DNA of 64,000 nt from Setophaga petechia (lineage: Eukaryota; Chordata; Aves; Passeriformes; Parulidae), in assembly GCA_024362935.1 (NCBI GenBank), contig JANCRA010000178.1, forward strand, positions 372,001-436,000, read 5' to 3'. Under the pieces are notes generated by a model. That model was given only the letters and a program-made list of their open reading frames with translations, ran no database searches and was not told the DNA's origin. Each line of letters starts with the position of its first letter. Within the stretch, counting starts at the first letter, position 1. Positions 49,309-62,800 of the stretch are shown here, piece by piece. The translations under genes and the position numbers were made by a program.

Positions 49309-51647
49309 TCCAAGAGGCTCTCTTTGATGGGGCAACCTGAGCCAGCAGGGATTTTTACTTTTCTTTAAATTTTTTTAATGTTTTCTTCCATTCTTTTTTT
49401 TACTATATGTAAATATAGACTGTGTTATAATAGACAGTAACTCAAGAGATTTTTTTTTGCTGTCCAGGGTCCGTAGTGGATAGGGGAAGAGGGGAAAAGG
49501 GTGCTTGTGCTCAGCCAGCTGCCCAGGCGTGCAGTGCTGCAGGGGAAATGGCCAGAAGCCCCTTGGCCTTTGGTGGTTCTGCTGAAGCCTTTGTGCTGCC
49601 CACAGAGCGGCTGGGCAGGGCCCGGAGCTGCGGGGATCCCTGCCAGGGCGGTGCCTGGAGATGGCCACAAGCCCTGTGCCAGGCAGGAAGCACCATCCGT
49701 GTCCTCCTGCCCGTGTGCTGCCGGCTGCCTTGCTGAGGGCTCCCAGGTGCCCCTGCATGGCGCTGCTCTGCAGCTGCCGTGGGGCTGCGGCGCTGCTGCC
49801 GGGCAGCTTGGCCCGGCTGGGGCAGCCCCTGAGGGGCTGCTGGGCGCTGGCAAGCCCTGAGCGATGGGCTCTCAGAGGCCACAAGCAGCCCCCTGGCAGC
49901 CGCCTTGATCCTGCCAGAGTTGACTTGCAAGAGGGATCCCGGGCACTCTGCAGCTAACGGCATCAGTGTTGTTGGAACCCCAAATGCAGGGAGGTCTCAG
50001 ATCTTTGGGCCTGGAAGCCAAAGCTTAGAATTAAACACAGGATTTGTGCTGAGACCTTGAAAAGGGCTTCCAAATTCAGGTGCTACAAGTGAGAATGTGG
50101 ATTTGTAGTATAAAGCAGACACCCAAAGCTAAGTGGAGGAAAGTTTAGCATTTTAGAGTTTAAGATCTAGAAAAAATAAAAGGAGTTACAACTGTAAACA
50201 CCAAGTTTACACTGCAGTGCTGTAGTTTTGTGTGTCAGAACAGAATTGGCTGAGAAAGCTTACACTGTAGCACGAGTTCATGAGATGAAATACTGAAGGA
50301 TTGGGTCAGAAACATAAATAAACTTGTTGGCAATGTTTTATTGGCCAAGAAATCCTTCCAAGTTCTTGTAAGTACAAGTCTTGCGACGTTGTGAGCCATG
50401 TAATGGAGATGTGAGCCAAACTCACCTGTCCTGTCTATGCAGAAGAGAAAGAAAAAGCAATGACATCGTCTAAAAAACTCAGAGGTCCGCTCTCTAGCTC
50501 CTTCCAAATGCCTTGAAATCCCCCACAGTAGGATTTAGCTACAAATAGATGACAGGGACTCTTAGTGCTGGCTCTTTGACTCCAGAGCGGCTGCTTTAGA
50601 ATCTTTCCCATAACCCTGTGTAGTTATGTGCCAGCAATGGATCATTTGAAGAAACTTTCCCAACTGACTTGCATGGAGGCTTGTTTGAAGGGTATTTGAG
50701 GAGAAAGGCTCCTGCAAGAGATCTGGGCTTTGCATTTTGGCCTAGCTGTGTCCCCTGCTGATTGTGAAGTGTGGCATCAGCAGCAGGGCTATCTGGGCTA
50801 AAAATATCACGTCACTTGCCCTTGCTCTTTTTGGCCTATAAAAGCTGGACCCACTTTCGGGGCAAATTTGGAGACCTCATCCATGGGTGGAGGGACCAGC
50901 TAGGATCTTCCCAGTTGCTGGGAATGGTTCTCCAGGTCCCTGGTGTAAAACGGGGCTGCCCAGCAACTGCGCATCTGCAAGATGAGAAACAATTGTCTTG
51001 GTTTGAAGAGAGACGTGTCTGCTCAGGAAGGCAGAAGGCTTCTCTGAAATGGAAAATGTCAATCCCCTCCTTTCAAATGATTCTCATTTAAAAATTCAAA
51101 TGCTCTCAGGGAAAGATATGGGGATAGGACTGAGCCCGCTAAGCCGGGCGGCGTTTGCTGATGCTCTGAGCCCTTCCTAAAGATCCTGTCTGGCTGCCTT
51201 AGACACCTGGGGCCAGGGATTCCTTCCAAGCTGGGCCACTTTGGCTGGGCTGGGGGCGGCCCCAAGGCGGCAGGCAGTGTGTGCAAGGGCTCTGGGTGGC
51301 ACGCTGCAGCACGGTCACTGTGCCATGGAACGGAACCTGGTCTCCAAGGCCCCTTTGTGACACGTGGGAAATAGAAGCTTGTCCGGGTGCTGGGAACAGG
51401 CAAAGGGGCGCAACGGGACAGAGCAGTGCTGTGAGAAGCCCCCGCACAGTGCACTCGTTTTCGACTGACCCGCAGCTTTTCCACAGCGTTGGTCCGGCAG
51501 CTGAGCTCGAGGCCAGAGCACGGGACTCGGTGACCCGCGGCCTTCCGAGGCGTCTGTCCTGCAGCTGCCCTCAAGGGCAGAGCGTGGGACTTGGTGCCCT
51601 GGAGCTTTCCCTAAGCATCCCTCCTGCAAGTAGCTCCAGTCAGCGGC
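49309..51647. other. Intergenic spacer before copy 7 (most diverged; TATA-intact type)
   Basis: Full-length spacer without the 2-bp deletion. It has six private substitutions: 50126 (T to A), 50129 (T to C), 50468 (A to G), 51382 (C to T), 51436 (G to A) and 51600 (C to T), the last one in or at the edge of the minisatellite (51462-51626). LTR-like segment 49963-50527, LTR-like fragment 50995-51127. The change at 50468 removes a stop on the minus strand and opens a 90-codon frame (50235-50507) inside the LTR-like segment; I do not consider it a gene. Confidence 0.8.
50807..50844 (+). promoter_or_regulatory. Candidate core promoter of copy 7: CRE-like site plus intact TATAAAAG
   Basis: TCACGTCA at 50807-50814 and TATAAAAG at 50837-50844, arranged as upstream of copies 4 and 8. 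The start site is unproven. Confidence 0.4.
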
Positions 51648-54600
51648 ATGGAGCAGAGACCCCTGAGCGTGCCCAAGATGGCCTGGGGGGAGGAGGAGCA
51701 GGAGGAAGAAGGCCCTGGAGCTTCCCCAGCCCAGGAGACTGAGGAGGTGGTGCCATTCCATGCACCGCAGAAGGGTGAGTGCCAGAGCTGGGCTGCAGGG
51801 CTGGAGCTGCAGCCAACTGGGCCCCATGCCATGCCATGCCATGCAATGCAATCCCCTGGGGAAATGCCCACGGACAGGCCGGAAGAGGGCCCAGGCAGAC
51901 ACCCCGCAGTGGCCGTGCTCCATCCCCTGGGCCATCCCGGGGCTCTCCCTGCCTGGGCAGCGCAGGGCTGGCCTGCGTTCTCCGGCCTCTCCCGCAGCCC
52001 CTCAGCTCTGGCTGCGCTCGCTCTTTGCCAGGTGCAGCCCTGGAGCGCACACAGGAGCAGGAACCCAGCCGTGGCCGCTTCCGCAGCACAGCGCAGGTAC
52101 CTGCAGCCACCCCCACCTGGGCTGGGCCTGCTGTCCCTGCTCAGCCCAGCACCGTGTGTGCAGCACTTCACGCAACATCCCCGGCTTCCTGCCCTTCTCC
52201 TACAGTTTGTCTGCAAATTCATGAGGAGAATTCTGGAGGAAGAGAACAGCACCATGGGCACAGGGCTCAGACCCTACGCTCCCATCTTCCTAACTAAGAC
52301 CAGCGCTGCCCTCCTGTGTATGCTTGTAGAGGAAGACTTTTACTATCCAAACCAAGTAAGCAGCCTGTGGGCAGGGTTTGATCCTCCCAGGAATTGCTTG
52401 GCCTCCCAAGCCACGCGTGCCGGTCCCTGTGAGCCTTTGAGGCCACTTGGCAGTGCAGTGGGAAGGGCAGCACTTCTCTGGGGAAGCTGGGGACATTGCT
52501 CCCTCTGGCAGCTTTCCAAGTCTCCCTGTGCCTTCTCCAGGTGCCCGCCATGGTGAGGTTCATCCACCAGTGGCTCGTGGCCAATGATTGTGCTGAGCAC
52601 AGGCTGGACGAGGCCCTGCTGGATCTCACGGAAGCACAGCCAGATGACACAGTCATGGCGCTCCTGCGTGTGGCCCCGTCCTGTGACAGGTATGGGGCCC
52701 AGCTGCCCAGAGGGCTCAGGCCTCCCCAGCCCATCACCCAGTAGAGCCTGGCCCAGGTATCTGACCAACAGAGACTTCCAGGGCCCTCTGGCTGCTGCCT
52801 TTCCCAGCCCTGGCACGTCAGCCCCCGAGCCTGCTGCCATGCTCCCTCCCTGCCCCTCAGGGCTCTGTCCCCACCGGCCTGGGCGGCCTGGCTGCTGCTG
52901 GCCAGGGCCAGTGGGCAGAGGCAGAACTGGCAGCCAGCTCAGCTCCCCCCGGTGCTGTGTCTGAGACCCGCCCTGAGACACAGCTCTGACCCCACAGAGC
53001 TGCCATGGCCATGTGGAAGACCATCATGGGCTCAGCCAGGACTGCGGAGCTGGCACAGATGATCCTCCTGGATGTGCTGGGGAGCTGGCCAGAGTGCAGC
53101 ACGTGCACCTCCGATGGGGACAAAACGGGTGTCTTTGCCCTGGCTGTGAGTTTCTGCAACGAGCCTTTGCTGGCCCCAAGGCCGCCTCTCCAGCAGCTCT
53201 CCATCCTCCTTCCCCCACTGCCTCTCCCTGCCTCAGGCGCTGGCCTGAAACCTGGCCCGGGGGCAGCTTCAGGCCCACCAGGCCGTGTGCTCCCCCTGCC
53301 TCTCTCCGGGCCTCTCCCTGCCACGCTCGGGCCCTGCCACACGGACACCTGGGCACTGAGCGCTGTCTCGGGGGGCTTTGTCCTTTGCAGGCAACCGTGG
53401 TGATGTGGAAGATCCTCCAGGTGCCCTGTCTGCCACGGATACTGAAGGTGTATTTCCCCCGCCTCTTTGTGCATCTGCTTTTCCAAGTGTTCTTCAGCAC
53501 TCTGCATATGCCAGAGGAGGTCGATACCTTCTGGAAGGGATGCCAGGAAGAGCACGGCCTTGCCACCAGCCCCGACAGGTGCTCCATCCCACTCCTCCTG
53601 TCCCTGCCACGTGGCCTGCCAAGGAGCCAGTGCTGCCAGCCTGACCTGGGCTTTGCTGTGCACACAGCTTTGCAGTGCGCACCCTGAAGTCCCTGCTGTG
53701 CCTTCTGCGCTGTGAGGATGTGGTGGTGGCAATGGAACGCAGGTGTGGCTGGGACACGCTGCTCTCTCCTGACACCCACCACTTTGCCGTGGCTCTGCTG
53801 GCCAGGTGAGACCCCCTTCTCCCCACTGCCTCTGACATTTGTGCTCTGTGCCCAGGTGTCCCACAAAGTCCCCGTGCTTATCAGCCAGAGGGCCTTGTCA
53901 CTGAGGGAAAGCCAAACACACTGGAAAAGGCTGGGAGAGGAGGGAGGCCATGAGCAACCAACTCCCAAATGGCCCAGGTCCCCTTGCTGGAAGGCTGGTG
54001 GGGAAACATGAGAACTCTGTGAGTCACTCCTGGGAGAGGTTTGCCCCACTGGCTCAGGGTCTTGTTTCCTTTGTCCCGCCTTTAGAGAAATTTCCCATTC
54101 ATCCATACACTTTTGTTCCGGGATTGCATTCTACCTGCTCGCCCTGCTCCAAGAAGAGATGCCATACTGGGATTTCCCTGCCCTGGCATTCCTTGTGGAG
54201 GTGAGCCTCAAGGCCAGCGCTGCCTGCCTGAGCTGCCTCCCAGCTCTCTGCCCTCTCGTAGGCGCAGCTGCCAGGACGGTGCCCGTGCCCTGTGCTGCTG
54301 CCTGGGCCCAGCCCTGTGCGGCTCCAGGCTCCTGCCGGCCGGCTCCCTGTCACTGCCCTGTGCCTTTCAGGTCTTCGAGTGCCTGGACTTGAGGGAATGC
54401 AGTGACAGTGTTCTGGAGATCATGGCACAGAACCTGCAGAGCGAGCACAGGGCCAGGCGTTACTTGGCACTCAGAGGCCTCGTAGTGCTGGGCAAGAATC
54501 CCTGCATGGTGAGAAGGGGGCAGTGGCTGAAGCCGTGCAGGCAGCGTGGGGCTGGGCAAGGCACTCGCTTGGCCTTGCCTGGGCTTGGGGCGCTGGGGCA

Positions 54601-57484
54601 GCTGCTCCCAGCTCTCCTGCCTCCCGCTGCAGCTGCCCCAGTGCTTCGGGACGGGCCTTTGGCCTCTGGGCCCTGCGGCAGCAGGGTGGCCTTTCACAAA
54701 CTTGTGTTCCACACAGGCGGAAAAAATGTGGAGCCTGAGTGAAAGTCTTGTGGAGCTCCTGCAAGAGGATGATAGTGACATGATCAGGATGACCATTCTT
54801 CTATTCAGATACTTGCTCCTGGATACTGGTGCCCCAATACCCACACCCATCGCCCTGCAGCTGGCTGAGGCGCTCCTGCCACTCTTTGACCATGTAAGGC
54901 TCTGTGCCCACAGCCACGGCCACTGGCTGCTGCCCGGAAACTTGGTGCCCTGTGGAGGTGCAGGCCTGTGCCCTGTGGGGTCTGAAGCAGCTGATGCTGA
55001 GGTCTTTTGCCCTTCCTTTCATACAGGATGATAGCCAGGTGCAGCTGAGCTCCATGTGTGTCTTTCAAGAGATGCTGGACTTATTAACAGAAGATGGAAG
55101 AAAGGCCCTGAAGTCCCACGTGCGCCAGAGCCTGGTACCACTCTACTTGCACTGCCATGATGAGAATCAGATTGTTGCTGAGGTGAGGACTTGTGGCTGG
55201 CTGCTGCCCCCTGGGAGGGTGCTGGGCTGCCTCCTGCCCTGGCACCTTGCAGGCTGCAGCCTCCTCCAGGCTGTGGCACTGGGATGCTCCTGTGCCCTGG
55301 ACTGTGGGGCCATCTGTGCCTCTCTGCTGCTCTCCAGGCCTCCCGGGAAACGCTGCATTCTGCAGCCAGATTCCTAAGGAGGAGGGATCTCGAAAAAATG
55401 CTTCCGGTGGATCCGACATGGAAGTTTGCCGAGAGCCTGGTAAGGACTGCCAAGAATCCTCAGCCTGGAGAAAGTCCCTGAGGGCGGTGCTCAGTGTGCG
55501 GGGCTGGCAGCTGTGCCCCTGCCCGCTGCTGCAGCCAGAGGCCGCGCGGGCTCTTCTCCAGGCTCCCGCGGGCCCGAGCCGGGTGCCCATGGAGCCCCGG
55601 CAAGGCGGGGTTGCGGGCGGGCACCGCGGCTCCCCGGGCAGCAGCCGGCCCTCTGCCCCCTGCCCTCGGGAGCCCTTGGCCAGCGGCTGCTGGCCGCGCC
55701 TCAGGGCTGTGCGGCCAGGGGAGGCCGGGGCTGGGCGCAGGCAGCGCCCGGCCCAGGGGCGGAGCCGCTGAACCCTTCCCTCCGTCCGCTCTCCCCAGCT
55801 GGCAGAGGACAGGAGCAGAGTGGCCGAGCACCTGCGCCGGGCCCTGCCCTACCTGGAGAGCCCACAGGAGCCCCTGCGAGAGGCGGCCGTCAGCTTCATG
55901 GGTGAGCCCCGAGCCCGTGCTCCCTCCCCGGCCCGGCCCGGCCCGGCCCGCGGCAGTTACGCCCCAGCCCCGCCTGCTGCCCCGGCAGCGCCGGCCGGGC
56001 CCGGCGCCGCGGAGCCCCGCCTGGCCTGGCCATTGCTGCTGCCGCCCTCTGGCAGCCGCGCCCTTGGGCGGCAGCGTGCGCCAAGGGCCGGGCTGAGCCC
56101 GGCCGGGCCAGCAGCCCGTGTGGCCACAGCGGCGGCAGCGCCGCTGGCAGGGAGCTGTGCCGCCGGCGCCGTGACAGGCTCTGTGTTCACAGGCATGGCC
56201 GGGCGGCACCTGAGGGGGCAGCGGCAAGAGCTGCAGCTGATCTGCACCGGTGAGTGAGGGCAGCGGGCTGACAGCGGGGGCTGCCGGGGGGAGCCGCAAG
56301 CCCTGCCCCGGCTGCGGAGGGCTCTGCTCCCGGGGCCAGAGCACACTGAGATTTCAGGGCCACGTGGGCCATTCCTGGCCAGGAGCATCAGGCTGATCCC
56401 CTTGCTCCCTGCTCCCTCCTGGCCGTGGCAAGAGCTGGCTGGCATGGCCCTTGCTGGGGGCTCTCCTCGGCTCCCCACAGATCCGGGATCTGACCTTGGC
56501 TCTGTTATCTTTGCCCATCATAAAAAGTCAAATCCCATGATAAAAAACCAAACAATATTTGAGATAGCTGCAATTTTAATTGAATAGTTTAGAAAATATA
56601 TCTTGACAATATCATTTGATTAAAAATATGGGATAATTTGGTTCCAATAATCGTGCATAAACACAGGATAACCGCGGGGTATGGAGTGCAGGGTTCTGGA
56701 GCCTTGCCACCTCACGTATGAGCTTGCCAAGTGAAGATTCCCCCTTTTATGCCATGTGTCAATGTCATCCACTCCCATTTTCAATTCATCACACTTCTAC
56801 CTCTGCCCTCAACACCACCTTTACCACCGATGCTCCACCATTTGTTTTGGTTGTCACACAAGTCTTTGGTGGGCGTCGTTTTTTTATGAAGGCATCTCTT
56901 CTTTCTATTTGTCCTTTAATTCATGTTTGGGTTACACACGCGCACCAAGCCAATACAATGTAATCCAAAACGAACATATTTCTACATTTAAAAATCAAAG
57001 CAATAAATCTCCTATAGCTAGCATTTTCCTGAGACCCAACCACATTTTTCCTTCTTTCTGTTTTTTTTAGTAACTGTTATCTCTTGCTTTTTCCTCCTGT
57101 CATGGAACACCTGCAGGGAGGGGAGGGTGGAACCCCTCCTCTCCCTTTTTTCTTGGCATTATAACTTTTACCTGTTTTATTATGATTTCCAAATATTAAT
57201 TCCTGCATCAATAATGATTAATGTTTCAATTTTGTCAGCACCAATCATACCTACTTACCACAGCTCTGTTCCTCTCTCTTGCAGCCCTCGAAAGCCTGAC
57301 GGAGGACATGAGCAGTGCTGTGTCAGAGCTGGCATTTCAAACACTGCATGTCCTCCGAGCAACAGCGAGTAGGCGATATTCCATCTTCCAGAGGCTGCAC
57401 GATCAGCTGCGCAGGGCGTGGATGACTTGGCCTCGTCTGTCACGGCTCGGCTGGCTGCACTGCACGAGCTCGGAGGAGAGCTAA
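51648..57484 (+). CDS. MROH: Copy 7: MROH-like protein, 15 exons, 670 aa (V559 variant)
   Basis: Exons: 51648-51774, 52032-52096, 52206-52355, 52541-52689, 52998-53145, 53391-53578, 53668-53805, 54086-54200, 54371-54508, 54717-54893, 55027-55182, 55338-55439, 55799-55901, 56193-56249, 57285-57484. The protein is identical to copies 2 and 3 (V559). Intron 2 carries the A allele of copies 1, 5, 6 and 8, not the T allele of copies 2 and 3. Intron 5 has G at 53330, as in copies 3 and 6. Intron 12 has the GGCAAGG haplotype. Together with the intact upstream TATA this makes copy 7 a clear mosaic. Confidence 0.88.
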
Positions 57485-59823
57485 TCCAAGAGGCTCTCTT
57501 TGATGGGGCAACCTGAGCCAGCAGGGATTTTTACTTTTCTTTAAATTTTTTTAATGTTTTCTTCCATTCTTTTTTTTACTATATGTAAATATAGACTGTG
57601 TTATAATAGACAGTAACTCAAGAGATTTTTTTTTGCTGTCCAGGGTCCGTAGTGGATAGGGGAAGAGGGGAAAAGGGTGCTTGTGCTCAGCCAGCTGCCC
57701 AGGCGTGCAGTGCTGCAGGGGAAATGGCCAGAAGCCCCTTGGCCTTTGGTGGTTCTGCTGAAGCCTTTGTGCTGCCCACAGAGCGGCTGGGCAGGGCCCG
57801 GAGCTGCGGGGATCCCTGCCAGGGCGGTGCCTGGAGATGGCCACAAGCCCTGTGCCAGGCAGGAAGCACCATCCGTGTCCTCCTGCCCGTGTGCTGCCGG
57901 CTGCCTTGCTGAGGGCTCCCAGGTGCCCCTGCATGGCGCTGCTCTGCAGCTGCCGTGGGGCTGCGGCGCTGCTGCCGGGCAGCTTGGCCCGGCTGGGGCA
58001 GCCCCTGAGGGGCTGCTGGGCGCTGGCAAGCCCTGAGCGATGGGCTCTCAGAGGCCACAAGCAGCCCCCTGGCAGCCGCCTTGATCCTGCCAGAGTTGAC
58101 TTGCAAGAGGGATCCCGGGCACTCTGCAGCTAACGGCATCAGTGTTGTTGGAACCCCAAATGCAGGGAGGTCTCAGATCTTTGGGCCTGGAAGCCAAAGC
58201 TTAGAATTAAACACAGGATTTGTGCTGAGACCTTGAAAAGGGCTTCCAAATTCAGGTGCTACAAGTGAGAATGTGGATTTGTAGTATAAAGCAGACACCC
58301 ATAGTTAAGTGGAGGAAAGTTTAGCATTTTAGAGTTTAAGATCTAGAAAAAATAAAAGGAGTTACAACTGTAAACACCAAGTTTACACTGCAGTGCTGTA
58401 GTTTTGTGTGTCAGAACAGAATTGGCTGAGAAAGCTTACACTGTAGCACGAGTTCATGAGATGAAATACTGAAGGATTGGGTCAGAAACATAAATAAACT
58501 TGTTGGCAATGTTTTATTGGCCAAGAAATCCTTCCAAGTTCTTGTAAGTACAAGTCTTGCGACGTTGTGAGCCATGTAATGGAGATGTGAGCCAAACTCA
58601 CCTGTCCTGTCTATGCAGAAGAGAAAGAAAAAGCAATGACATCATCTAAAAAACTCAGAGGTCCGCTCTCTAGCTCCTTCCAAATGCCTTGAAATCCCCC
58701 ACAGTAGGATTTAGCTACAAATAGATGACAGGGACTCTTAGTGCTGGCTCTTTGACTCCAGAGCGGCTGCTTTAGAATCTTTCCCATAACCCTGTGTAGT
58801 TATGTGCCAGCAATGGATCATTTGAAGAAACTTTCCCAACTGACTTGCATGGAGGCTTGTTTGAAGGGTATTTGAGGAGAAAGGCTCCTGCAAGAGATCT
58901 GGGCTTTGCATTTTGGCCTAGCTGTGTCCCCTGCTGATTGTGAAGTGTGGCATCAGCAGCAGGGCTATCTGGGCTAAAAATATCACGTCACTTGCCCTTG
59001 CTCTTTTTGGCCTATAAAAGCTGGACCCACTTTCGGGGCAAATTTGGAGACCTCATCCATGGGTGGAGGGACCAGCTAGGATCTTCCCAGTTGCTGGGAA
59101 TGGTTCTCCAGGTCCCTGGTGTAAAACGGGGCTGCCCAGCAACTGCGCATCTGCAAGATGAGAAACAATTGTCTTGGTTTGAAGAGAGACGTGTCTGCTC
59201 AGGAAGGCAGAAGGCTTCTCTGAAATGGAAAATGTCAATCCCCTCCTTTCAAATGATTGTCATTTAAAAATTCAAATGCTCTCAGGGAAAGATATGGGGA
59301 TAGGACTGAGCCCGCTAAGCCGGGCGGCGTTTGCTGATGCTCTGAGCCCTTCCTAAAGATCCTGTCTGGCTGCCTTAGACACCTGGGGCCAGGGATTCCT
59401 TCCAAGCTGGGCCACTTTGGCTGGGCTGGGGGCGGCCCCAAGGCGGCAGGCAGTGTGTGCAAGGGCTCTGGGTGGCACGCTGCAGCACGGTCACTGTGCC
59501 ATGGAACGGAACCTGGTCTCCAAGGCCCCTTTGTGACACGTGGGAAATAGAAGCTTGCCCGGGTGCTGGGAACAGGCAAAGGGGCGCAACGGGACAGAGC
59601 AGTGCTGTGAGGAGCCCCCGCACAGTGCACTCGTTTTCGACTGACCCGCAGCTTTTCCACAGCGTTGGTCCGGCAGCTGAGCTCGAGGCCAGAGCACGGG
59701 ACTCGGTGACCCGCGGCCTTCCGAGGCGTCTGTCCTGCAGCTGCCCTCAAGGGCAGAGCGTGGGACTTGGTGCCCCGGAGCTTTCCCTAAGCATCCCTCC
59801 TGCAAGTAGCTCCAGTCAGCGGC
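57485..59823. other. Intergenic spacer before copy 8 (TATA-intact type)
   Basis: The layout is as in the first spacer, with the LTR-like segment at 58139-58703, LTR-like fragment at 59171-59303 and minisatellite at 59638-59802. It carries the CCACAGTAGG state and one private C-to-G at 59259. It lacks the six private changes seen before copy 7. No gene is visible. Confidence 0.8.
58983..59020 (+). promoter_or_regulatory. Candidate core promoter of copy 8: CRE-like site plus intact TATAAAAG
   Basis: TCACGTCA at 58983-58990 and TATAAAAG at 59013-59020, as upstream of copies 4 and 7. The start site is unproven. Confidence 0.4.
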
Positions 59824-62800
59824 ATGGAGCAGAGACCCCTGAGCGTGCCCAAGATGGCCTGGGGGGAGGAGGAGCAGGAGGAAGAAGGCCCTGGAGCTTC
59901 CCCAGCCCAGGAGACTGAGGAGGTGGTGCCATTCCATGCACCGCAGAAGGGTGAGTGCCAGAGCTGGGCTGCAGGGCTGGAGCTGCAGCCAACTGGGCCC
60001 CATGCCATGCCATGCCATGCAATGCAATCCCCTGGGGAAATGCCCACGGACAGGCCGGAAGAGGGCCCAGGCAGACACCCCGCAGTGGCCGTGCTCCATC
60101 CCCTGGGCCATCCCGGGGCTCTCCCTGCCTGGGCAGTGCAGGGCTGGCCTGCGTTCTCCGGCCTCTCCCGCAGCCCCTCAGCTCTGGCTGCGCTCGCTCT
60201 TTGCCAGGTGCAGCCCTGGAGCGCACACAGGAGCAGGAACCCAGCCGTGGCCGCTTCCGCAGCACAGCGCAGGTACCTGCAGCCACCCCCACCTGGGCTG
60301 GGCCTGCTGTCCCTGCTCAGCCCAGCACCGTGTGTGCAGCACTTCACGCAACATCCCCGGCTTCCTGCCCTTCTCCTACAGTTTGTCTGCAAATTCATGA
60401 GGAGAATTCTGGAGGAAGAGAACAGCACCATGGGCACAGGGCTCAGACCCTACGCTCCCATCTTCCTAACTAAGACCAGCGCTGCCCTCCTGTGTATGCT
60501 TGTAGAGGAAGACTTTTACTATCCAAACCAAGTAAGCAGCCTGTGGGCAGGGTTTGATCCTCCCAGGAATTGCTTGGCCTCCCAAGCCACGCGTGCCGGT
60601 CCCTGTGAGCCTTTGAGGCCACTTGGCAGTGCAGTGGGAAGGGCAGCACTTCTCTGGGGAAGCTGGGGACATTGCTCCCTCTGGCAGCTTTCCAAGTCTC
60701 CCTGTGCCTTCTCCAGGTGCCCGCCATGGTGAGGTTCATCCACCAGTGGCTCGTGGCCAATGATTGTGCTGAGCACAGGCTGGACGAGGCCCTGCTGGAT
60801 CTCACGGAAGCACAGCCAGATGACACAGTCATGGCGCTCCTGCGTGTGGCCCCGTCCTGTGACAGGTATGGGGCCCAGCTGCCCAGAGGGCTCAGGCCTC
60901 CCCAGCCCATCACCCAGTAGAGCCTGGCCCAGGTATCTGACCAACAGAGACTTCCAGGGCCCTCTGGCTGCTGCCTTTCCCAGCCCTGGCACGTCAGCCC
61001 CCGAGCCTGCTGCCATGCTCCCTCCCTGCCCCTCAGGGCTCTGTCCCCACCGGCCTGGGCGGCCTGGCTGCTGCTGGCCAGGGCCAGTGGGCAGAGGCAG
61101 AACTGGCAGCCAGCTCAGCTCCCCCCGGTGCTGTGTCTGAGACCCGCCCTGAGACACAGCTCTGACCCCACAGAGCTGCCATGGCCATGTGGAAGACCAT
61201 CATGGGCTCAGCCAGGACTGCGGAGCTGGCACAGATGATCCTCCTGGATGTGCTGGGGAGCTGGCCAGAGTGCAGCACGTGCACCTCCGATGGGGACAAA
61301 ACGGGTGTCTTTGCCCTGGCTGTGAGTTTCTGCAACGAGCCTTTGCTGGCCCCAAGGCCGCCTCTCCAGCAGCTCTCCATCCTCCTTCCCCCACTGCCTC
61401 TCCCTGCCTCAGGCGCTGGCCTGAAACCTGGCCCGGGGGCAGCTTCAGGCCCACCAGGCCGTGTGCTCCCCCTGCCTCTCTCCGGGCCTCTCCCTGCCAC
61501 GCTCGCGCCCTGCCACACGGACACCTGGGCACTGAGCGCTGTCTCGGGGGGCTTTGTCCTTTGCAGGCAACCGTGGTGATGTGGAAGATCCTCCAGGTGC
61601 CCTGTCTGCCACGGATACTGAAGGTGTATTTCCCCCGCCTCTTTGTGCATCTGCTTTTCCAAGTGTTCTTCAGCACTCTGCATATGCCAGAGGAGGTCGA
61701 TACCTTCTGGAAGGGATGCCAGGAAGAGCACGGCCTTGCCACCAGCCCCGACAGGTGCTCCATCCCACTCCTCCTGTCCCTGCCACGTGGCCTGCCAAGG
61801 AGCCAGTGCTGCCAGCCTGACCTGGGCTTTGCTGTGCACACAGCTTTGCAGTGCGCACCCTGAAGTCCCTGCTGTGCCTTCTGCGCTGTGAGGATGTGGT
61901 GGTGGCAATGGAACGCAGGTGTGGCTGGGACACGCTGCTCTCTCCTGACACCCACCACTTTGCCGTGGCTCTGCTGGCCAGGTGAGACCCCCTTCTCCCC
62001 ACTGCCTCTGACATTTGTGCTCTGTGCCCAGGTGTCCCACAAAGTCCCCGTGCTTATCAGCCAGAGGGCCTTGTCACTGAGGGAAAGCCAAACACACTGG
62101 AAAAGGCTGGGAGAGGAGGGAGGCCATGAGCAACCAACTCCCAAATGGCCCAGGTCCCCTTGCTGGAAGGCTGGTGGGGAAACATGAGAACTCTGTGAGT
62201 CACTCCTGGGAGAGGTTTGCCCCACTGGCTCAGGGTCTTGTTTCCTTTGTCCCGCCTTTAGAGAAATTTCCCATTCATCCATACACTTTTGTTCCGGGAT
62301 TGCATTCTACCTGCTCGCCCTGCTCCAAGAAGAGATGCCATACTGGGATTTCCCTGCCCTGGCATTCCTTGTGGAGGTGAGCCTCAAGGCCAGCGCTGCC
62401 TGCCTGAGCTGCCTCCCAGCTCTCTGCCCTCTCGTAGGCGCAGCTGCCAGGACGGTGCCCGTGCCCTGTGCTGCTGCCTGGGCCCAGCCCTGTGCGGCTC
62501 CGGGCTCCTGCCGGCCGGCTCCCTGTCACTGCCCTGTGCCTTTCAGGTCTTCGAGTGCCTGGACTTGAGGGAATGCAGTGACAGTGTTCTGGAGATCATG
62601 GCACAGAACCTGCAGAGCGAGCACAGGGCCAGGCGTTACTTGGCACTCAGAGGCCTCGTAGTGCTGGGCAAGAATCCCTGCATGGTGAGAAGGGGGCAGT
62701 GGCTGAAGCCGTGCAGGCAGCGTGGGGCTGGGCAAGGCACTCGCTTGGCCTTGCCTGGGCTTGGGGCGCTGGGGCAGCTGCTCCCAGCTCTCCTGCCTCC

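Noticed and set aside
50235..50507. 90-codon minus-strand frame unique to copy 7's spacer
   Set aside because: Created by one substitution (50468) that removes a stop inside an LTR-like non-coding segment. The other seven units lack it and the translation resembles no protein I know.
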